A program made the translations under genes and the position numbers. Below are positions 7,965 to 17,369 of a stretch of 64,000 nucleotides of DNA, in pieces. The stretch covers positions 1 through 64,000 of the forward strand of contig JBJKQE010000060.1 in NCBI GenBank assembly GCA_046705645.1, read 5' to 3'. This DNA comes from FEN-1297 sp046705645. Lineage in GTDB: Bacteria > Bacteroidota > Ignavibacteria > Ignavibacteriales > Ignavibacteriaceae. Position 1 is the first letter of the stretch; every line of letters starts with the position of its first letter. The notes beneath the pieces are model-generated. The model was not told the DNA's origin, ran no database searches, and saw only the letters and a program-made list of their open reading frames with translations.

Positions 7965-9428
7965 TCAAAACCAGCCTTTTATTTTTTCTAATTCTCCGAT
8001 TGAATAGAGTATATTGATAAATTCATTTTTGGAAGGAATATATTTATAATCATTACCCCAAATGGTAATATTTTTAACAATTTGTTTAATTGCATCGATT
8101 ATGAAATTTAGTTCATCATTAGTCATAGTAGGATGTAGTGACATTCTAACCCAGCCTGGTTTCTCAGATAAATCTCCATGATTAATTCTATCGGTTATAT
8201 GTCTTGATTGTGATGGTGTTACATGTAATAAATAATGGCCGTAAGTTCCTGCACAAGAACAACCTCCTCTTACTTGAACGCCGAAACGATCATTTAATAA
8301 TTTTACAATAAGATTATAATGTATATTGTCTACATAAAATGATATAGCACCCAGCCTGTCTTCAATATTTTCTGCAAGAATATGAAGTCCGTTAATTTTT
8401 TTTAATTCTTGGAGTGTAATTTTGACAAGTTCCTCTTCTCTTTTTTCAATAAGTTCGACTTCCATTTCTTCTTTTAATTTTATGCTAAGAGCAGCTTTAA
8501 TAGTCTGCAAAAATGCAGGGGTTCCGCCATCTTCTCTTAATTCTATATTTGAAACAAATTTATGCTGACCCCACGGATTTGTCCAGTCAACTGTACCGCC
8601 GCCCGGATTATCCGGAACCTGGTTTTTATATAATTTCGAATCAAATATCATAACACCTGGTGTTCCCGGGCCACCTAAAAATTTGTGCGGTGAAAAGAAT
8701 ATTGCGTCAAGCTTTTCCATCTGATCTTCAGGATGCATGTTTATTTCCGAATATGGTGCAGAACAAGCAAAGTCAACAAAACATAGCCCCCCGTTTTCAT
8801 GCATTAATTTTGCCATTTTGTGATAAGGAGTTCTAATTCCGGTTACATTAGAACAAGCAGTAAACGATCCTATTTTTAATTTTCTGTTTTTATATTTCTT
8901 AAGTTTTTCATTTAAATCATTTAGATTAACCAAACCATTTTCATCGGGTGAAATGCTAACTACATCTGCTATAGTTTCCAGCCACGAAGTCTGATTTGAG
9001 TGATGTTCCATATGAGTTATAAAAACAACCGGCGTTAATTCTTTGGGAAGCTTAAGATAATCTTTTAATTGTTCGGGAATTTTTAGTCCTAATATCCTTT
9101 GAAATTTATTTATAAGTGAGGTCATTCCAGAACCGGCTGTAATTATAACATCATCATTATTTGCATTTACATGTTTTTTTATCAGATCATGAGCGTAGTG
9201 ATACGATAGGGTCATTGATGTTCCGGTTACACTGGATTCCGAATGAGTATTTCCGACTAGAGGTCCGAAATTTTTAAGCATTTTATTTTCTATCGGAGCG
9301 TACAATCTTCCGCTTGCAATCCAATCGGCGTATATTATTTTCTTTTCCCCGTATGGAGATTCAAATGATTCGCTGTACCCGATAGTATTTCTTCTATATG
9401 GTTCAAAATATTCATCTAAGTTAGACAT
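7965..9428 (-). CDS. Aminotransferase class V / cysteine-desulfurase-like PLP enzyme
   Basis: The 487-residue protein has the fold-type I PLP layout. It has an N-terminal YADWIASGR motif, the ITAGSGMTS phosphate-contact region, THMEHHSN, an acidic cofactor contact in CFVDFACSAPY, and the PLP lysine in FFSPHKFLGGPGTPG. A cysteine cluster GGCSCAGTYGH sits where cysteine desulfurases carry the catalytic Cys loop, so desulfurase or selenocysteine-lyase-type chemistry is possible. It is longer than IscS/SufS (about 400 residues) and has no Suf or Isc genes nearby, so it is probably a specialised member. It appears monocistronic. The specific substrate is unknown. Confidence 0.8.
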   Translation of the reverse strand: MSNLDEYFEPYRRNTIGYSESFESPYGEKKIIYADWIASGRLYAPIENKMLKNFGPLVGNTHSESSVTGTSMTLSYHYAHDLIKKHVNANNDDVIITAGSGMTSLINKFQRILGLKIPEQLKDYLKLPKELTPVVFITHMEHHSNQTSWLETIADVVSISPDENGLVNLNDLNEKLKKYKNRKLKIGSFTACSNVTGIRTPYHKMAKLMHENGGLCFVDFACSAPYSEINMHPEDQMEKLDAIFFSPHKFLGGPGTPGVMIFDSKLYKNQVPDNPGGGTVDWTNPWGQHKFVSNIELREDGGTPAFLQTIKAALSIKLKEEMEVELIEKREEELVKITLQELKKINGLHILAENIEDRLGAISFYVDNIHYNLIVKLLNDRFGVQVRGGCSCAGTYGHYLLHVTPSQSRHITDRINHGDLSEKPGWVRMSLHPTMTNDELNFIIDAIKQIVKNITIWGNDYKYIPSKNEFINILYSIGELEKIKGWF

Positions 9429-9732
9429 AGTTTAACCTGGTTCAATAATAGTTGTAATACTCTTACAATAAATTTACAAAATTATACTGACAATGATAGA
9501 GTTCATTTCTCATACCATTTTTTATCACTTAAAGTTGTTTCAGATACAAATTCAATTTCATAAAATAATCTTTACGAACTTTTAATATATCTTTAATTCC
9601 ACATTTTATTTCCAATAAATTACTGCAAAAATATCAGGATATTTGTATAAAATTCAAATTAAACCGAAGTTTTTAATTGCTTCTTTTTTCTATATCTTTG
9701 TTAAAACTTTTTCAATAAAATCGACTGAGAAT
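9429..9732. other. Divergent intergenic region
   Basis: About 300 bases lie between the minus-strand aminotransferase and the plus-strand kinase. The stretch contains a candidate Bacteroidota promoter for the kinase (9693-9700). The upstream in-frame TTG at 9643 would place the kinase start inside this stretch, but its extra 30 residues look unlike the family. Confidence 0.4.
9693..9700 (+). promoter_or_regulatory. Candidate Bacteroidota -7 promoter box for the recycling genes
   Basis: TATCTTTG fits the TAnnTTTG consensus of Bacteroidota housekeeping promoters. It lies 32 bases before the ATG at 9733, which leaves a short leader and supports that start over TTG 9643. The -33 side is only T-rich (around 9670), with no clean TTTG. 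Confidence 0.4.
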
Positions 9733-10674
9733 ATGGGCTACGTCATAGGAATGGATGGGGGAGGAACAAAAACGCACTGTATAATAACTAACCCAAAAGG
9801 AGAAATGTTATTCGAATGTTTTGGAAGCGCTTCAAACTTTTTAGTTCGCGGTACAGAGCAAGTTTCTGAAACGATATACAATTTAATAAATAAATGCATA
9901 AATAATTTAAAAATTAAATACGGCGATATTGAAGCTGTACTGATCGGGACCACAGGCGCAGGAAGATTAAATGATGCACAAAAATTAGAAACTGATTTTA
10001 AGAGTTATGCTGCAAGAAAAGGAGTAAAATTTAATCTTTTTCAGGTTGAAAGCGATGCGCGAATTGCCTTGGAAGGTGCTTTTTCAGGCAAGCCGGGCAG
10101 TATATTAATTGTAGGTACCGGGTCGATTATGTTTGGTAAAGACGATAAAGGAAGTATTCACAGAGTCGGCGGTTTTGGAAGATTTATTGGAGATGAAGGT
10201 AGTGGATATTCTATCGGTAAAAAAGGACTAGCAGCTGTTTCAAAAGAATTTGACGGAAGAGGTAAAACTACTTTAATTAGTAAGTTGATAGCAGAAAAAT
10301 TTAAGATAAACTCATCGGAAGTCTTAATAACGGAAATATATAATAAAAACTTTGATGTAGCTTCCGTTGCACCTTTGGTATTTGCGGCCGCTGAAAAAAA
10401 GGACGGGACTGCATTAAAGATTATTGATGATGAAACAGATGAACTGATACTGCACATCGGATCAATGATGAAAAAAACTAAACAAACCAAACTCGATTTG
10501 GTATTCATCGGCGGAATAATTACAAATGAGAATATTTATTCAGATACACTCCGAAATAAAATTAAAAATAAGTTAAATGAAGTTAATATTAGAGAGCCGG
10601 ACTTACCGCCTGAAATGGGGGCTGTCTTAATGGCACAGAAAATTCTTAACGAATCCAAAATTAAAATAGAATAA
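9733..10674 (+). CDS. N-acetylglucosamine kinase-like BadF/BadG/BcrA/BcrD-family ATPase
   Basis: This is a sugar kinase of the ASKHA fold. The N-terminal phosphate-binding motif GMDGGGTKTHC (residues 6-16) is characteristic. Further motifs are VESDARIALEGAF, the adenosine-side GSILIVGTGSIMFG, GGFGRFIGDEGSG and VFIGGIITN. GlcNAc and muramyl sugar kinases of this family phosphorylate amino sugars released from peptidoglycan. The start at ATG 9733 (313 residues) begins directly with the kinase strand MGYVIGMDGG, whereas an upstream TTG at 9643 would add an unsupported extension. It is followed by AmpG-like, beta-lactamase-like and NagZ-like genes, and that context is the main reason to assign an amino-sugar substrate. 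Confidence 0.8.
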   Translation: MGYVIGMDGGGTKTHCIITNPKGEMLFECFGSASNFLVRGTEQVSETIYNLINKCINNLKIKYGDIEAVLIGTTGAGRLNDAQKLETDFKSYAARKGVKFNLFQVESDARIALEGAFSGKPGSILIVGTGSIMFGKDDKGSIHRVGGFGRFIGDEGSGYSIGKKGLAAVSKEFDGRGKTTLISKLIAEKFKINSSEVLITEIYNKNFDVASVAPLVFAAAEKKDGTALKIIDDETDELILHIGSMMKKTKQTKLDLVFIGGIITNENIYSDTLRNKIKNKLNEVNIREPDLPPEMGAVLMAQKILNESKIKIE

Positions 10675-10792
10675 TTTAGAATTTAATATAAACAATTAAG
10701 TGTTAATCTTGTTAGAATTTCAATTTGCTTTTCCTAAACATTAAATAAAAGAATTTTGAAATGAATTATCTAAAACGCGGAGAATTATAATT

Positions 10793-12073
10793 ATGGGAAA
10801 AGAAAAGCCCTCAAGCCGTAATCCGTGGGCTTGGGTTCCTACTCTCTATTTTGCCGAAGGTGTTCCGTATGTCATTGTTAATATAGTTTCGGTGGCTTTT
10901 TATAAAAATATGGGTATATCAAATACTGATATAGCACTTTTCACAAGTCTCCTTTATCTGCCATGGGTTGTAAAACCTATATGGAGCCCATCTATCGATA
11001 TGATAAGGACTAAACGATTTTGGATTCTTATCATGCAATTAATTGTCGGCATCGGACTTGTTGGATTAACAATTTTCGCCACATCATCTAATTTCTTTTT
11101 TATAACATTATTATTCCTATGCATTATTGCATTCAGTTCTGCAACACATGATATAGCAGCAGACGGTTTTTATATGATTGGATTACATGAAAAACAGCAG
11201 GCATTTTTTGTCGGGATAAGAAGCACTTTTTATAGAATTGCAATGTGGACAGGACAGGGATTACTATTACTTATTGCCGGTTACTTTGAAGTAAAAAGCG
11301 GCAGCATTCCTTTATCATGGCAGTATACTTTCATTTTAATTACGGTTCTATACCTTGCAATATTTGTGTATCATAATTTTCTTCTTCCTTACCCTAAAAC
11401 GGATAGGCCCGCAGTTAGCGACAAAGGACAATTTTCAGAGTTTATAAAAATATTTAAATTGTTCTTTAAGAAAGATAACATAGGCATTACTATAACCTTT
11501 CTTCTTATATACAGATTTGGTGAAGCACAGCTTCTAAAACTTGCACAGCCGTTTTTTTTAGACCCCAGAAACACGGGCGGACTTGGACTTTCTCTTGAGG
11601 AAATCGGCTTTGCATATGGAACAGTTGGGGTAATTTCATTGCTGGTAGGAGGGGTACTTGGCGGAATAGTTGTCTCAAGAGACGGATTAAAAAAATGGAT
11701 CTGGTGGATGTTTATAGCGATAAATATACCGCATTTAGTTTATATATTTTTAGCATTCGTACAGCCCGGGAACATTCTTCTTATAACTTTATGTATTGCC
11801 GGTGAACAATTTGGCTATGGATTTGGTTTCACTGCTTATATGTTGTACATGATTTATGTTTCTCAGGGAGAATTTAAAACCTCACACTTCGCAATATGTA
11901 CAGGCTTTATGGCTTTAAGTATGATGCTGCCGGGCGCTGTGAGCGGAATAATACAAGCTTTTTTAGGTTATAAATTGTTCTTTATTTGGGTTTTAATTAC
12001 AATGATTCCGGGTTATTTTATAGTAAAAGCGTTACCATTTGATCCTGAATTTGGAAAGAAAACTGAGGAGTAA
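10793..12073 (+). CDS. AmpG-like MFS permease (PAT family, muropeptide transporter candidate)
   Basis: The 426-residue polytopic membrane protein shows about 12 hydrophobic segments. The N-terminal block WVPTLYFAEGVPYVIVN and the following LLYLPWVVKPIWSP are typical of the PAT subgroup of the major facilitator superfamily, which includes AmpG, the inner-membrane importer of GlcNAc-anhydromuropeptides. A GGAG ribosome site precedes ATG 10793. The next gene starts four bases after this stop and its ribosome site is formed inside the end of this gene (GAGGAGTAAG). Position between a GlcNAc-kinase-like gene and a NagZ-like gene supports a role in taking up cell-wall sugars. Other PAT members carry acetyl-CoA or peptides, so transport specificity is inferred. 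Confidence 0.8.
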   Translation: MGKEKPSSRNPWAWVPTLYFAEGVPYVIVNIVSVAFYKNMGISNTDIALFTSLLYLPWVVKPIWSPSIDMIRTKRFWILIMQLIVGIGLVGLTIFATSSNFFFITLLFLCIIAFSSATHDIAADGFYMIGLHEKQQAFFVGIRSTFYRIAMWTGQGLLLLIAGYFEVKSGSIPLSWQYTFILITVLYLAIFVYHNFLLPYPKTDRPAVSDKGQFSEFIKIFKLFFKKDNIGITITFLLIYRFGEAQLLKLAQPFFLDPRNTGGLGLSLEEIGFAYGTVGVISLLVGGVLGGIVVSRDGLKKWIWWMFIAINIPHLVYIFLAFVQPGNILLITLCIAGEQFGYGFGFTAYMLYMIYVSQGEFKTSHFAICTGFMALSMMLPGAVSGIIQAFLGYKLFFIWVLITMIPGYFIVKALPFDPEFGKKTEE

Positions 12074-12076
12074 GAA

Positions 12077-13258
12077 ATGTACAAAAATAATAAACTTTTA
12101 ATTTCGTTTTTTTCGGTTTTAATTTTACTGCTATTTCAAAATTCTGATTTAATAACAAGTAAAATTAAACATGAAAGCGGCAAGTTTACCCGAGTAGACA
12201 GCATTGTAAATGCTGCAATTGCTGATTCGGCATTTCCAGGGGCTGTTCTTCTTGTTCAGCAGAATGGAAAAATTATACATGAAAAAGCATATGGCTATTA
12301 TACGTATGATCATTCCTCCGGGCATATTGCATTAAATACAATGTATGACTTGGCCTCATTAACTAAAGTAATTGCAACTACGACTGCTACAATGATTTGT
12401 TATGATAGAGGCCTTTTCAAACTTGATGATAAGGTCGCCAAATATCTTCCGCAGTTTGGAGTAAACGGAAAGGAGAATGTAACAATCCGTAACCTGCTGC
12501 TTCATGACAGCGGTTTGAGACCGGATATAACAAGAAAACCCGCATCCTTCGATTCGGTAAATAACAAAGCACAGGCAGTAATGAATGAGATCTACAATGA
12601 TTCTCTTGTTTATCCTACCAGAACTAAATTCGTTTACTCGGATTTAAATTTTATTTTGATGGGAAAAATTATTGAAAAAGTTACTGGAATGACTCTTGAT
12701 AAATTTTGTGGAAAAAATATTTTCAAACCTCTTGGAATGACTAGTACCATGTTTAATCCTCCGGATTCTTTAGTTTACAGGATTGCTCCTACTGAATTAG
12801 ATAACTATTGGAGACACCGTCAAATTAGAGGAACCGTACATGATGAAACTTCCGCACTTTTAGGAGGAGTTGCCGGACATGCCGGATTATTTTCTACTGC
12901 CGGCGATATTGCAAAATTACTTCAGATGCTTTTACAGAAGGGTGTCTATCACGGTAAAAGATATATAAAGGCTTCCACTGTTGAAATGTTTGTTAAAAAA
13001 CAGAGTGATCTTAGTTCCAGAGCTTTGGGTTGGGATACAAAGTCAAAATCGCCTGAATATTCCTCGGCCGGGAATTTATTTAGCGATATTTCTTACGGTC
13101 ATACCGGATTTACAGGAACCTCAGTTTGGACTGACCCGACTAGAAATTTATTTGTTGTATTCTTAACAAATAGAGTTTATCCAACTAGGAAAAATTACAA
13201 ACTTTTTAGTGTAAGGCCCGCAGTTCATGATGCAGTAATTCACGCTATAGAAAAATGA
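12077..13258 (+). CDS. Exported serine hydrolase of the beta-lactamase/DD-peptidase superfamily
   Basis: The 393-residue protein has an N-terminal hydrophobic export segment (about residues 7-20). The three class C/DD-peptidase signatures are present: SLTK with nucleophile S94 and K97, a YSD variant of the YxN motif at 187-189, and HTG in SYGHTGFTGT (about residue 338). Superfamily members include AmpC, DD-carboxypeptidases and esterases (Pfam Beta-lactamase). Lying in a peptidoglycan-recycling group, four bases after the AmpG-like gene, it more likely trims peptidoglycan peptides or acts as a serine esterase than as an antibiotic resistance enzyme, but this cannot be decided by sequence reading. 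Start and ribosome site are good. Confidence 0.85.
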   Translation: MYKNNKLLISFFSVLILLLFQNSDLITSKIKHESGKFTRVDSIVNAAIADSAFPGAVLLVQQNGKIIHEKAYGYYTYDHSSGHIALNTMYDLASLTKVIATTTATMICYDRGLFKLDDKVAKYLPQFGVNGKENVTIRNLLLHDSGLRPDITRKPASFDSVNNKAQAVMNEIYNDSLVYPTRTKFVYSDLNFILMGKIIEKVTGMTLDKFCGKNIFKPLGMTSTMFNPPDSLVYRIAPTELDNYWRHRQIRGTVHDETSALLGGVAGHAGLFSTAGDIAKLLQMLLQKGVYHGKRYIKASTVEMFVKKQSDLSSRALGWDTKSKSPEYSSAGNLFSDISYGHTGFTGTSVWTDPTRNLFVVFLTNRVYPTRKNYKLFSVRPAVHDAVIHAIEK

Positions 13259-13435
13259 TTATTTAAATTTATTATTTTAATCCAGCAGAAAAAGTTCTAT
13301 TTTACTTATTCAAAAAGAAAAAGATCGATACTTGTCTAACATACCTAAATCAAGTATCGATCCGAATTATTTAGTTTTATTCTTTGATATCTTTTTCACC
13401 ATATATATAAATTATTTTCATTAGGTTAAAACTGT

Positions 13436-15142
13436 TTGAAAAATAAAAATTCAATTAACTACCCGAAAGTTTTTCATTTAAATAAAAGAGACAAAGATTG
13501 GATTGAGAAAACAATTTCTCAAATGAGTCTGCAGGAAAAATGTGCCCAGATGATTGTACCATGGGTTTTAGGTGAAAATTTATCAAATAACTCAGCTGAA
13601 TTTAAGAGAATCAAAAAATTAGTAAAAGAAGATAAAGTCGGCGGATTAACTTTCTTTCAAGGCAAAATTTATAATGAGGCTTTGATTATAAATAAGGTAC
13701 AAAAGCTTTCCAAGATCCCGCTTCTAATAGCTTCTGATTTTGAAAGAGGCTTAGCTATGAGACTTTCGGACGCTCTGGAGTTTCCTTATAATATGGCTGT
13801 CGCGGCAACGGGTGATCCACATTTATCATTCTTAATGGGAAAATATGTTGCAGCGGAATGCAGAGCTTTGGGTGTTGCACAAAATTATGCACCGGTAGCG
13901 GATATAAATACTGATCCCGAAAATCCTATTATTAATATTAGATCATTCTCAGAAGATAAAAATATAGTTGCAGAATTCTGTGGAGAATTTATTAAAGGAA
14001 CTATTGAAGAAAGAATAATAGCTACGGCAAAACACTTTCCCGGCCATGGGAATACAAAAATAGATTCTCACACGGAACTGCCGTTTATTAAAAAAGATGA
14101 AAATAATTTATTCGGAAATGAATTGCATCCGTTTCGGTATTTAATTAATTCAGGCGTACAAAGTATAATGATTGGACACCTTGGCGTTTTTGCTTTAGAT
14201 CCATCCTTAATACCTGCAACTCTTTCAAAGCTCGTGATAAATGACTTGTTAAAAGAGAAGTTGGATTTTGAGGGCTTGATAGTTACAGACGGAATGGATA
14301 TGAAAGCCGTTACAAATTATTATTCCGTGGCAGATGCAACTGTAAAAGCAATTGAAGCGGGAATAGATTTAATACTAATTCCACCAGATGAAGAGATTGC
14401 AATAAGAGCAATAGTTGAAGCGGTTAAAAATGGCCAAATAAATGTTGAAAGAATCAATTATAGTGTCAGGAAAATCTTATCGGCAAAAAGATGGTCAGAT
14501 CATAAACAAAATCATTCTGTTGATTTAGACAAATTAAATAGAATAGTCAGTAAAAAATCTCACTTAGGATTAGCTAAAATAATAGCAGAAAGATCTATTA
14601 CGCTGGTAAGAAATAAGAATAAAATTATTCCGATCGATCCGGTAAAATACAAAAGAATTGTATGCATTAATTTTACTGATGAAAAAGAATACAAAAGGAA
14701 TGAAATCTTTCAAAAGCTTATTGAAGAAAAATTTGCAAATGTTAAAAATATAGTCTTAAATAATGAAAGCAGTTCGAAAGATTATAAAAATACATACAAG
14801 CATGCCCTTAAAGCAGATTTAATTTTACTTCCCTCATTCATAAAAGTTAAAGCTTACCGGGGAACGGCAAACTTATCCCAAAAGAATATTGATTTTTTAA
14901 AAAAAATAATGGATCTAAAAATTCCATCTATATTAATTAGTTTTGGCAACCCGTATTTATTATCCTCATTTCAAAAAGCCAAAGTTTATTTAAGTGCTTA
15001 CGGCGATGTTCCGGTATCTCAAACTGCAATGATAAAAGCCATATTCGGAGAAATTGAAATAACAGGGAAACTACCCGTTTCAATACCAAATACAAAGCAT
15101 AAAATAGGATACGGAATTCAGATCAAAGTTAAAAGTAATTAA
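13436..15142 (+). CDS. Beta-N-acetylhexosaminidase, glycoside hydrolase family 3 (NagZ-like)
   Basis: The 568-residue protein has a GH3 catalytic barrel with the NagZ-type histidine loop (KHFPGHG at 199-205 and the D-S-H triplet 210-212) and the nucleophile D285 in GLIVTDGMDMKAV. The D-x-H loop is the acid/base signature that separates NagZ-type N-acetylglucosaminidases from other GH3 enzymes. NagZ removes GlcNAc from GlcNAc-anhydroMurNAc peptides. The protein is longer than E. coli NagZ (about 340 residues) and has a C-terminal second domain like the exported Bacillus type, yet no signal peptide is evident. The start is TTG 13436; no ATG precedes the conserved WIEKTISQM region. The gene is 177 bases after the hydrolase. 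Confidence 0.88.
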   Translation: MKNKNSINYPKVFHLNKRDKDWIEKTISQMSLQEKCAQMIVPWVLGENLSNNSAEFKRIKKLVKEDKVGGLTFFQGKIYNEALIINKVQKLSKIPLLIASDFERGLAMRLSDALEFPYNMAVAATGDPHLSFLMGKYVAAECRALGVAQNYAPVADINTDPENPIINIRSFSEDKNIVAEFCGEFIKGTIEERIIATAKHFPGHGNTKIDSHTELPFIKKDENNLFGNELHPFRYLINSGVQSIMIGHLGVFALDPSLIPATLSKLVINDLLKEKLDFEGLIVTDGMDMKAVTNYYSVADATVKAIEAGIDLILIPPDEEIAIRAIVEAVKNGQINVERINYSVRKILSAKRWSDHKQNHSVDLDKLNRIVSKKSHLGLAKIIAERSITLVRNKNKIIPIDPVKYKRIVCINFTDEKEYKRNEIFQKLIEEKFANVKNIVLNNESSSKDYKNTYKHALKADLILLPSFIKVKAYRGTANLSQKNIDFLKKIMDLKIPSILISFGNPYLLSSFQKAKVYLSAYGDVPVSQTAMIKAIFGEIEITGKLPVSIPNTKHKIGYGIQIKVKSN

Positions 15143-15193
15143 CATTTAATTGGATAAGTTTAATTATTTAGAAATAAAATCAACGGTAAAGTT

Positions 15194-15496
15194 ATGAAAC
15201 ATTTCATAATTGATATTAGGTACATTGTCCCTCTTTCGAAGATTGATGAAATTTTGCCTGAACATCGAAAATTTTTACAGTCAGGTTACGACCACGGATT
15301 ACTTTTATTCTCCGGACCTAAAAATCCGAGGTTAGGCGGAATTGTTGCGGCAAGAGCAGAATCACTTGAACACTTAAAAATATTTTTTCAGAAAGATCCG
15401 TATAAAATAAATAATTGTGCAGAATATGAATTCATAGAATTTGACCCAGTAAAAAGCCAATCTCTATTGGACAAATGGATTAATCAGAAATACTGA
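15194..15496 (+). CDS. YciI-family small protein
   Basis: This 100-residue protein has the ferredoxin-like YciI (YCII-related) fold pattern: an N-terminal strand, EHRKFLQSGYDHGLLLFSGP with a conserved His and Asp, a GG turn, and a FFQKDPYKINN segment near the end. YciI proteins include dehalogenase-like and muconolactone-isomerase-related enzymes, but most have no assigned reaction. It lies 51 bases after the NagZ-like gene and may be cotranscribed with it. Function unknown. Confidence 0.7.
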   Translation: MKHFIIDIRYIVPLSKIDEILPEHRKFLQSGYDHGLLLFSGPKNPRLGGIVAARAESLEHLKIFFQKDPYKINNCAEYEFIEFDPVKSQSLLDKWINQKY

Positions 15497-15632
15497 AAAT
15501 AATTTTGTTACTATGTCTTCCCAAAAATAATTTTTCCGATATTTTTCATTTTTTTTGATGATATTAATTTCCGAAAAATTTCATAAATTTCAATTGCATT
15601 TTAATTTTTTTTTGGTTTAGAAAATAAATTAT

Positions 15633-15824
15633 ATGCCTCTTCAAAGATCAAATAATAAAATGATTGCCGGAGTTTGCGGCGGCATTGCCGAATGGCTTGG
15701 CTGGGATCCGACTATAGTGCGTGTGGGTTATGTACTTTTATCAATTTTTAGTGCGGCATTTCCCGGTATCCTTGTTTATATAATCCTTTGGATTGTAATG
15801 CCTAAAGCTGATTCGGTTTCATAA
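15633..15824 (+). CDS. PspC-domain small membrane protein
   Basis: The 63-residue protein consists of one PspC domain: an R.....MIAGVCGGIAEWLGWDPT start followed by one long hydrophobic segment (about residues 29-56). PspC domains sit in the inner membrane and, in proteobacteria, help sense envelope stress. Single-domain PspC proteins of this size are common in Bacteroidota, usually with unknown partners. No obvious ribosome site is present. Confidence 0.8.
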   Translation: MPLQRSNNKMIAGVCGGIAEWLGWDPTIVRVGYVLLSIFSAAFPGILVYIILWIVMPKADSVS

Positions 15825-15987
15825 GGATTTAAAATCGGGAATTAAAATAGAACTACGATATGTTTTATCAATAAAGTGCTAATCTTCCATTTTTACTTTC
15901 TTTCACACCATTATGACCACTTTAGTGAAGATGAATTATTTATTTTTTAATTTTATTTTGTAGATATGAAAATATTTGGAGATTAAT

Positions 15988-17292
15988 TTGGATAATCTTA
16001 TTGCCGCACGTTCCACTATGGCAATTTCACTTGCATTCCATATAATATTTGCTTGTATAGGAATGACCATGCCCTTTTTAATGGTAATTTCAAATTGGCT
16101 TTGGATTAAACGAAAGGATGAAATATATCTTCAACTGACAAAAGCCTGGTCCAAAGGCGTAGCAATATTTTTTGCGATTGGCGCTGTTTCCGGTACTGTA
16201 CTTTCATTTGAATTGGGTTTATTATGGCCGGATTTTATGAAATATGCAGGTGCAATTATAGGCATGCCTTTCAGCTGGGAAGGGACGGCTTTTTTTATTG
16301 AAGCAATCTGCATAGGATTATTTCTTTATGGATGGAATCGATTAAATCCATACGTACATTGGATTTCAGGATTAATGGTTGGAATTTCAGGAGTGCTTTC
16401 AGGTATTTTTGTTGTATGCGCCAATGCATGGATGAACGCACCTGCAGGTTTTGATTGGGTAAACGGAAAAGCAATAAATATAAATCCGGTTGCTGCAATG
16501 TTTAACCCTGCATGGTTAAGCCAATCATCTCATATGATAATCGCTGCATTTATAGCGACTTCATTTGGAGTAGCGGGGATTCATGCTATCTTACTTTTAA
16601 GAAATAAAAATAATCTGCTTCATAAAAGAGCTTTTGTTATTGCTTTAAGTTTCGGGAGCATTTTTGCAGTACTACAACTATTAAGCGGCGATCATAGCGC
16701 AAAGGATGTTGCAAAGCGTCAGCCGATTAAGCTTGCGGCAATGGAAGGTCATTTCAATACGGAGAAAGGTGCCGGACTTACTATCGGCGGTATTCCTGAT
16801 GTAAAAACCGAAACAACTAATTTCGGAATAAAGATTCCGAGACTATTAAGCTTTTTAGCATATGGAAATTTTAATGCCGAAGTGAAGGGACTTCATGATT
16901 TTCCAAAAGATGACTGGCCTCCTATTATACCGGTTCATTTTGGATTTCAAATAATGGTAGGAATCGGCTTTCTTCTTGCGTTTGTCGGAGTGTTATTTTG
17001 GGTATTATTTTTAAAATGGAAAGATAAAATTACGGCAAATTGGTTTTTAAAATTAGCTGCAATTTGCACGCCTCTGGGTTTTATTGCCGTTGAAGCAGGC
17101 TGGATAGTAACCGAAGTAGGAAGACAACCGTGGATTATCTACAACATAATGAAAACTTCAGATGCGGTAACACCGGTACCGTATCAAATCGTTCATTTTA
17201 TTCTTTTTTTAATTGTTTATATTCTTCTTTCCATTATGGCTGTTTGGCTAATGAGACGCCAAGTTAAAGTTTTGGATAGGTTTAAATTTTAA
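15988..17292 (+). CDS. cydA: Cytochrome bd quinol oxidase subunit I
   Basis: CydA carries the b558, b595 and d haems and oxidises quinol. Visible signatures are H18 near the N-terminus (LAFHII, the b595 ligand position), the two glutamates in WEGTAFFIEA (counterparts of E. coli E99/E107), the histidine in SSHMIIAAF, and the GRQPW motif near the C-terminus. The length of 434 residues and short middle loop indicate the short-Q-loop class. I place the start at TTG 15988 because GGAG lies six bases before it; another in-frame TTG at 15976 has no ribosome site. cydB follows 77 bases later. The pair supports microaerobic respiration beside the anaerobic-looking cytochrome module. Confidence 0.93.
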   Translation: MDNLIAARSTMAISLAFHIIFACIGMTMPFLMVISNWLWIKRKDEIYLQLTKAWSKGVAIFFAIGAVSGTVLSFELGLLWPDFMKYAGAIIGMPFSWEGTAFFIEAICIGLFLYGWNRLNPYVHWISGLMVGISGVLSGIFVVCANAWMNAPAGFDWVNGKAININPVAAMFNPAWLSQSSHMIIAAFIATSFGVAGIHAILLLRNKNNLLHKRAFVIALSFGSIFAVLQLLSGDHSAKDVAKRQPIKLAAMEGHFNTEKGAGLTIGGIPDVKTETTNFGIKIPRLLSFLAYGNFNAEVKGLHDFPKDDWPPIIPVHFGFQIMVGIGFLLAFVGVLFWVLFLKWKDKITANWFLKLAAICTPLGFIAVEAGWIVTEVGRQPWIIYNIMKTSDAVTPVPYQIVHFILFLIVYILLSIMAVWLMRRQVKVLDRFKF

Positions 17293-17369
17293 AAGAACTT
17301 TTCATTTTATTGAGAAATATCGTTTCTATAATTTATAACGATAAGAAATATTAGTTTGCAGGAGTTTGG

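Noticed and set aside
9643..9732. N-terminal extension of the GlcNAc-kinase-like protein from TTG 9643
   Set aside because: The extra 30 residues are unlike the family, and a candidate -7 promoter box lies inside this stretch.
12077..13258. Antibiotic resistance beta-lactamase
   Set aside because: Only superfamily motifs are present, and the recycling context favours a peptidoglycan or esterase role.
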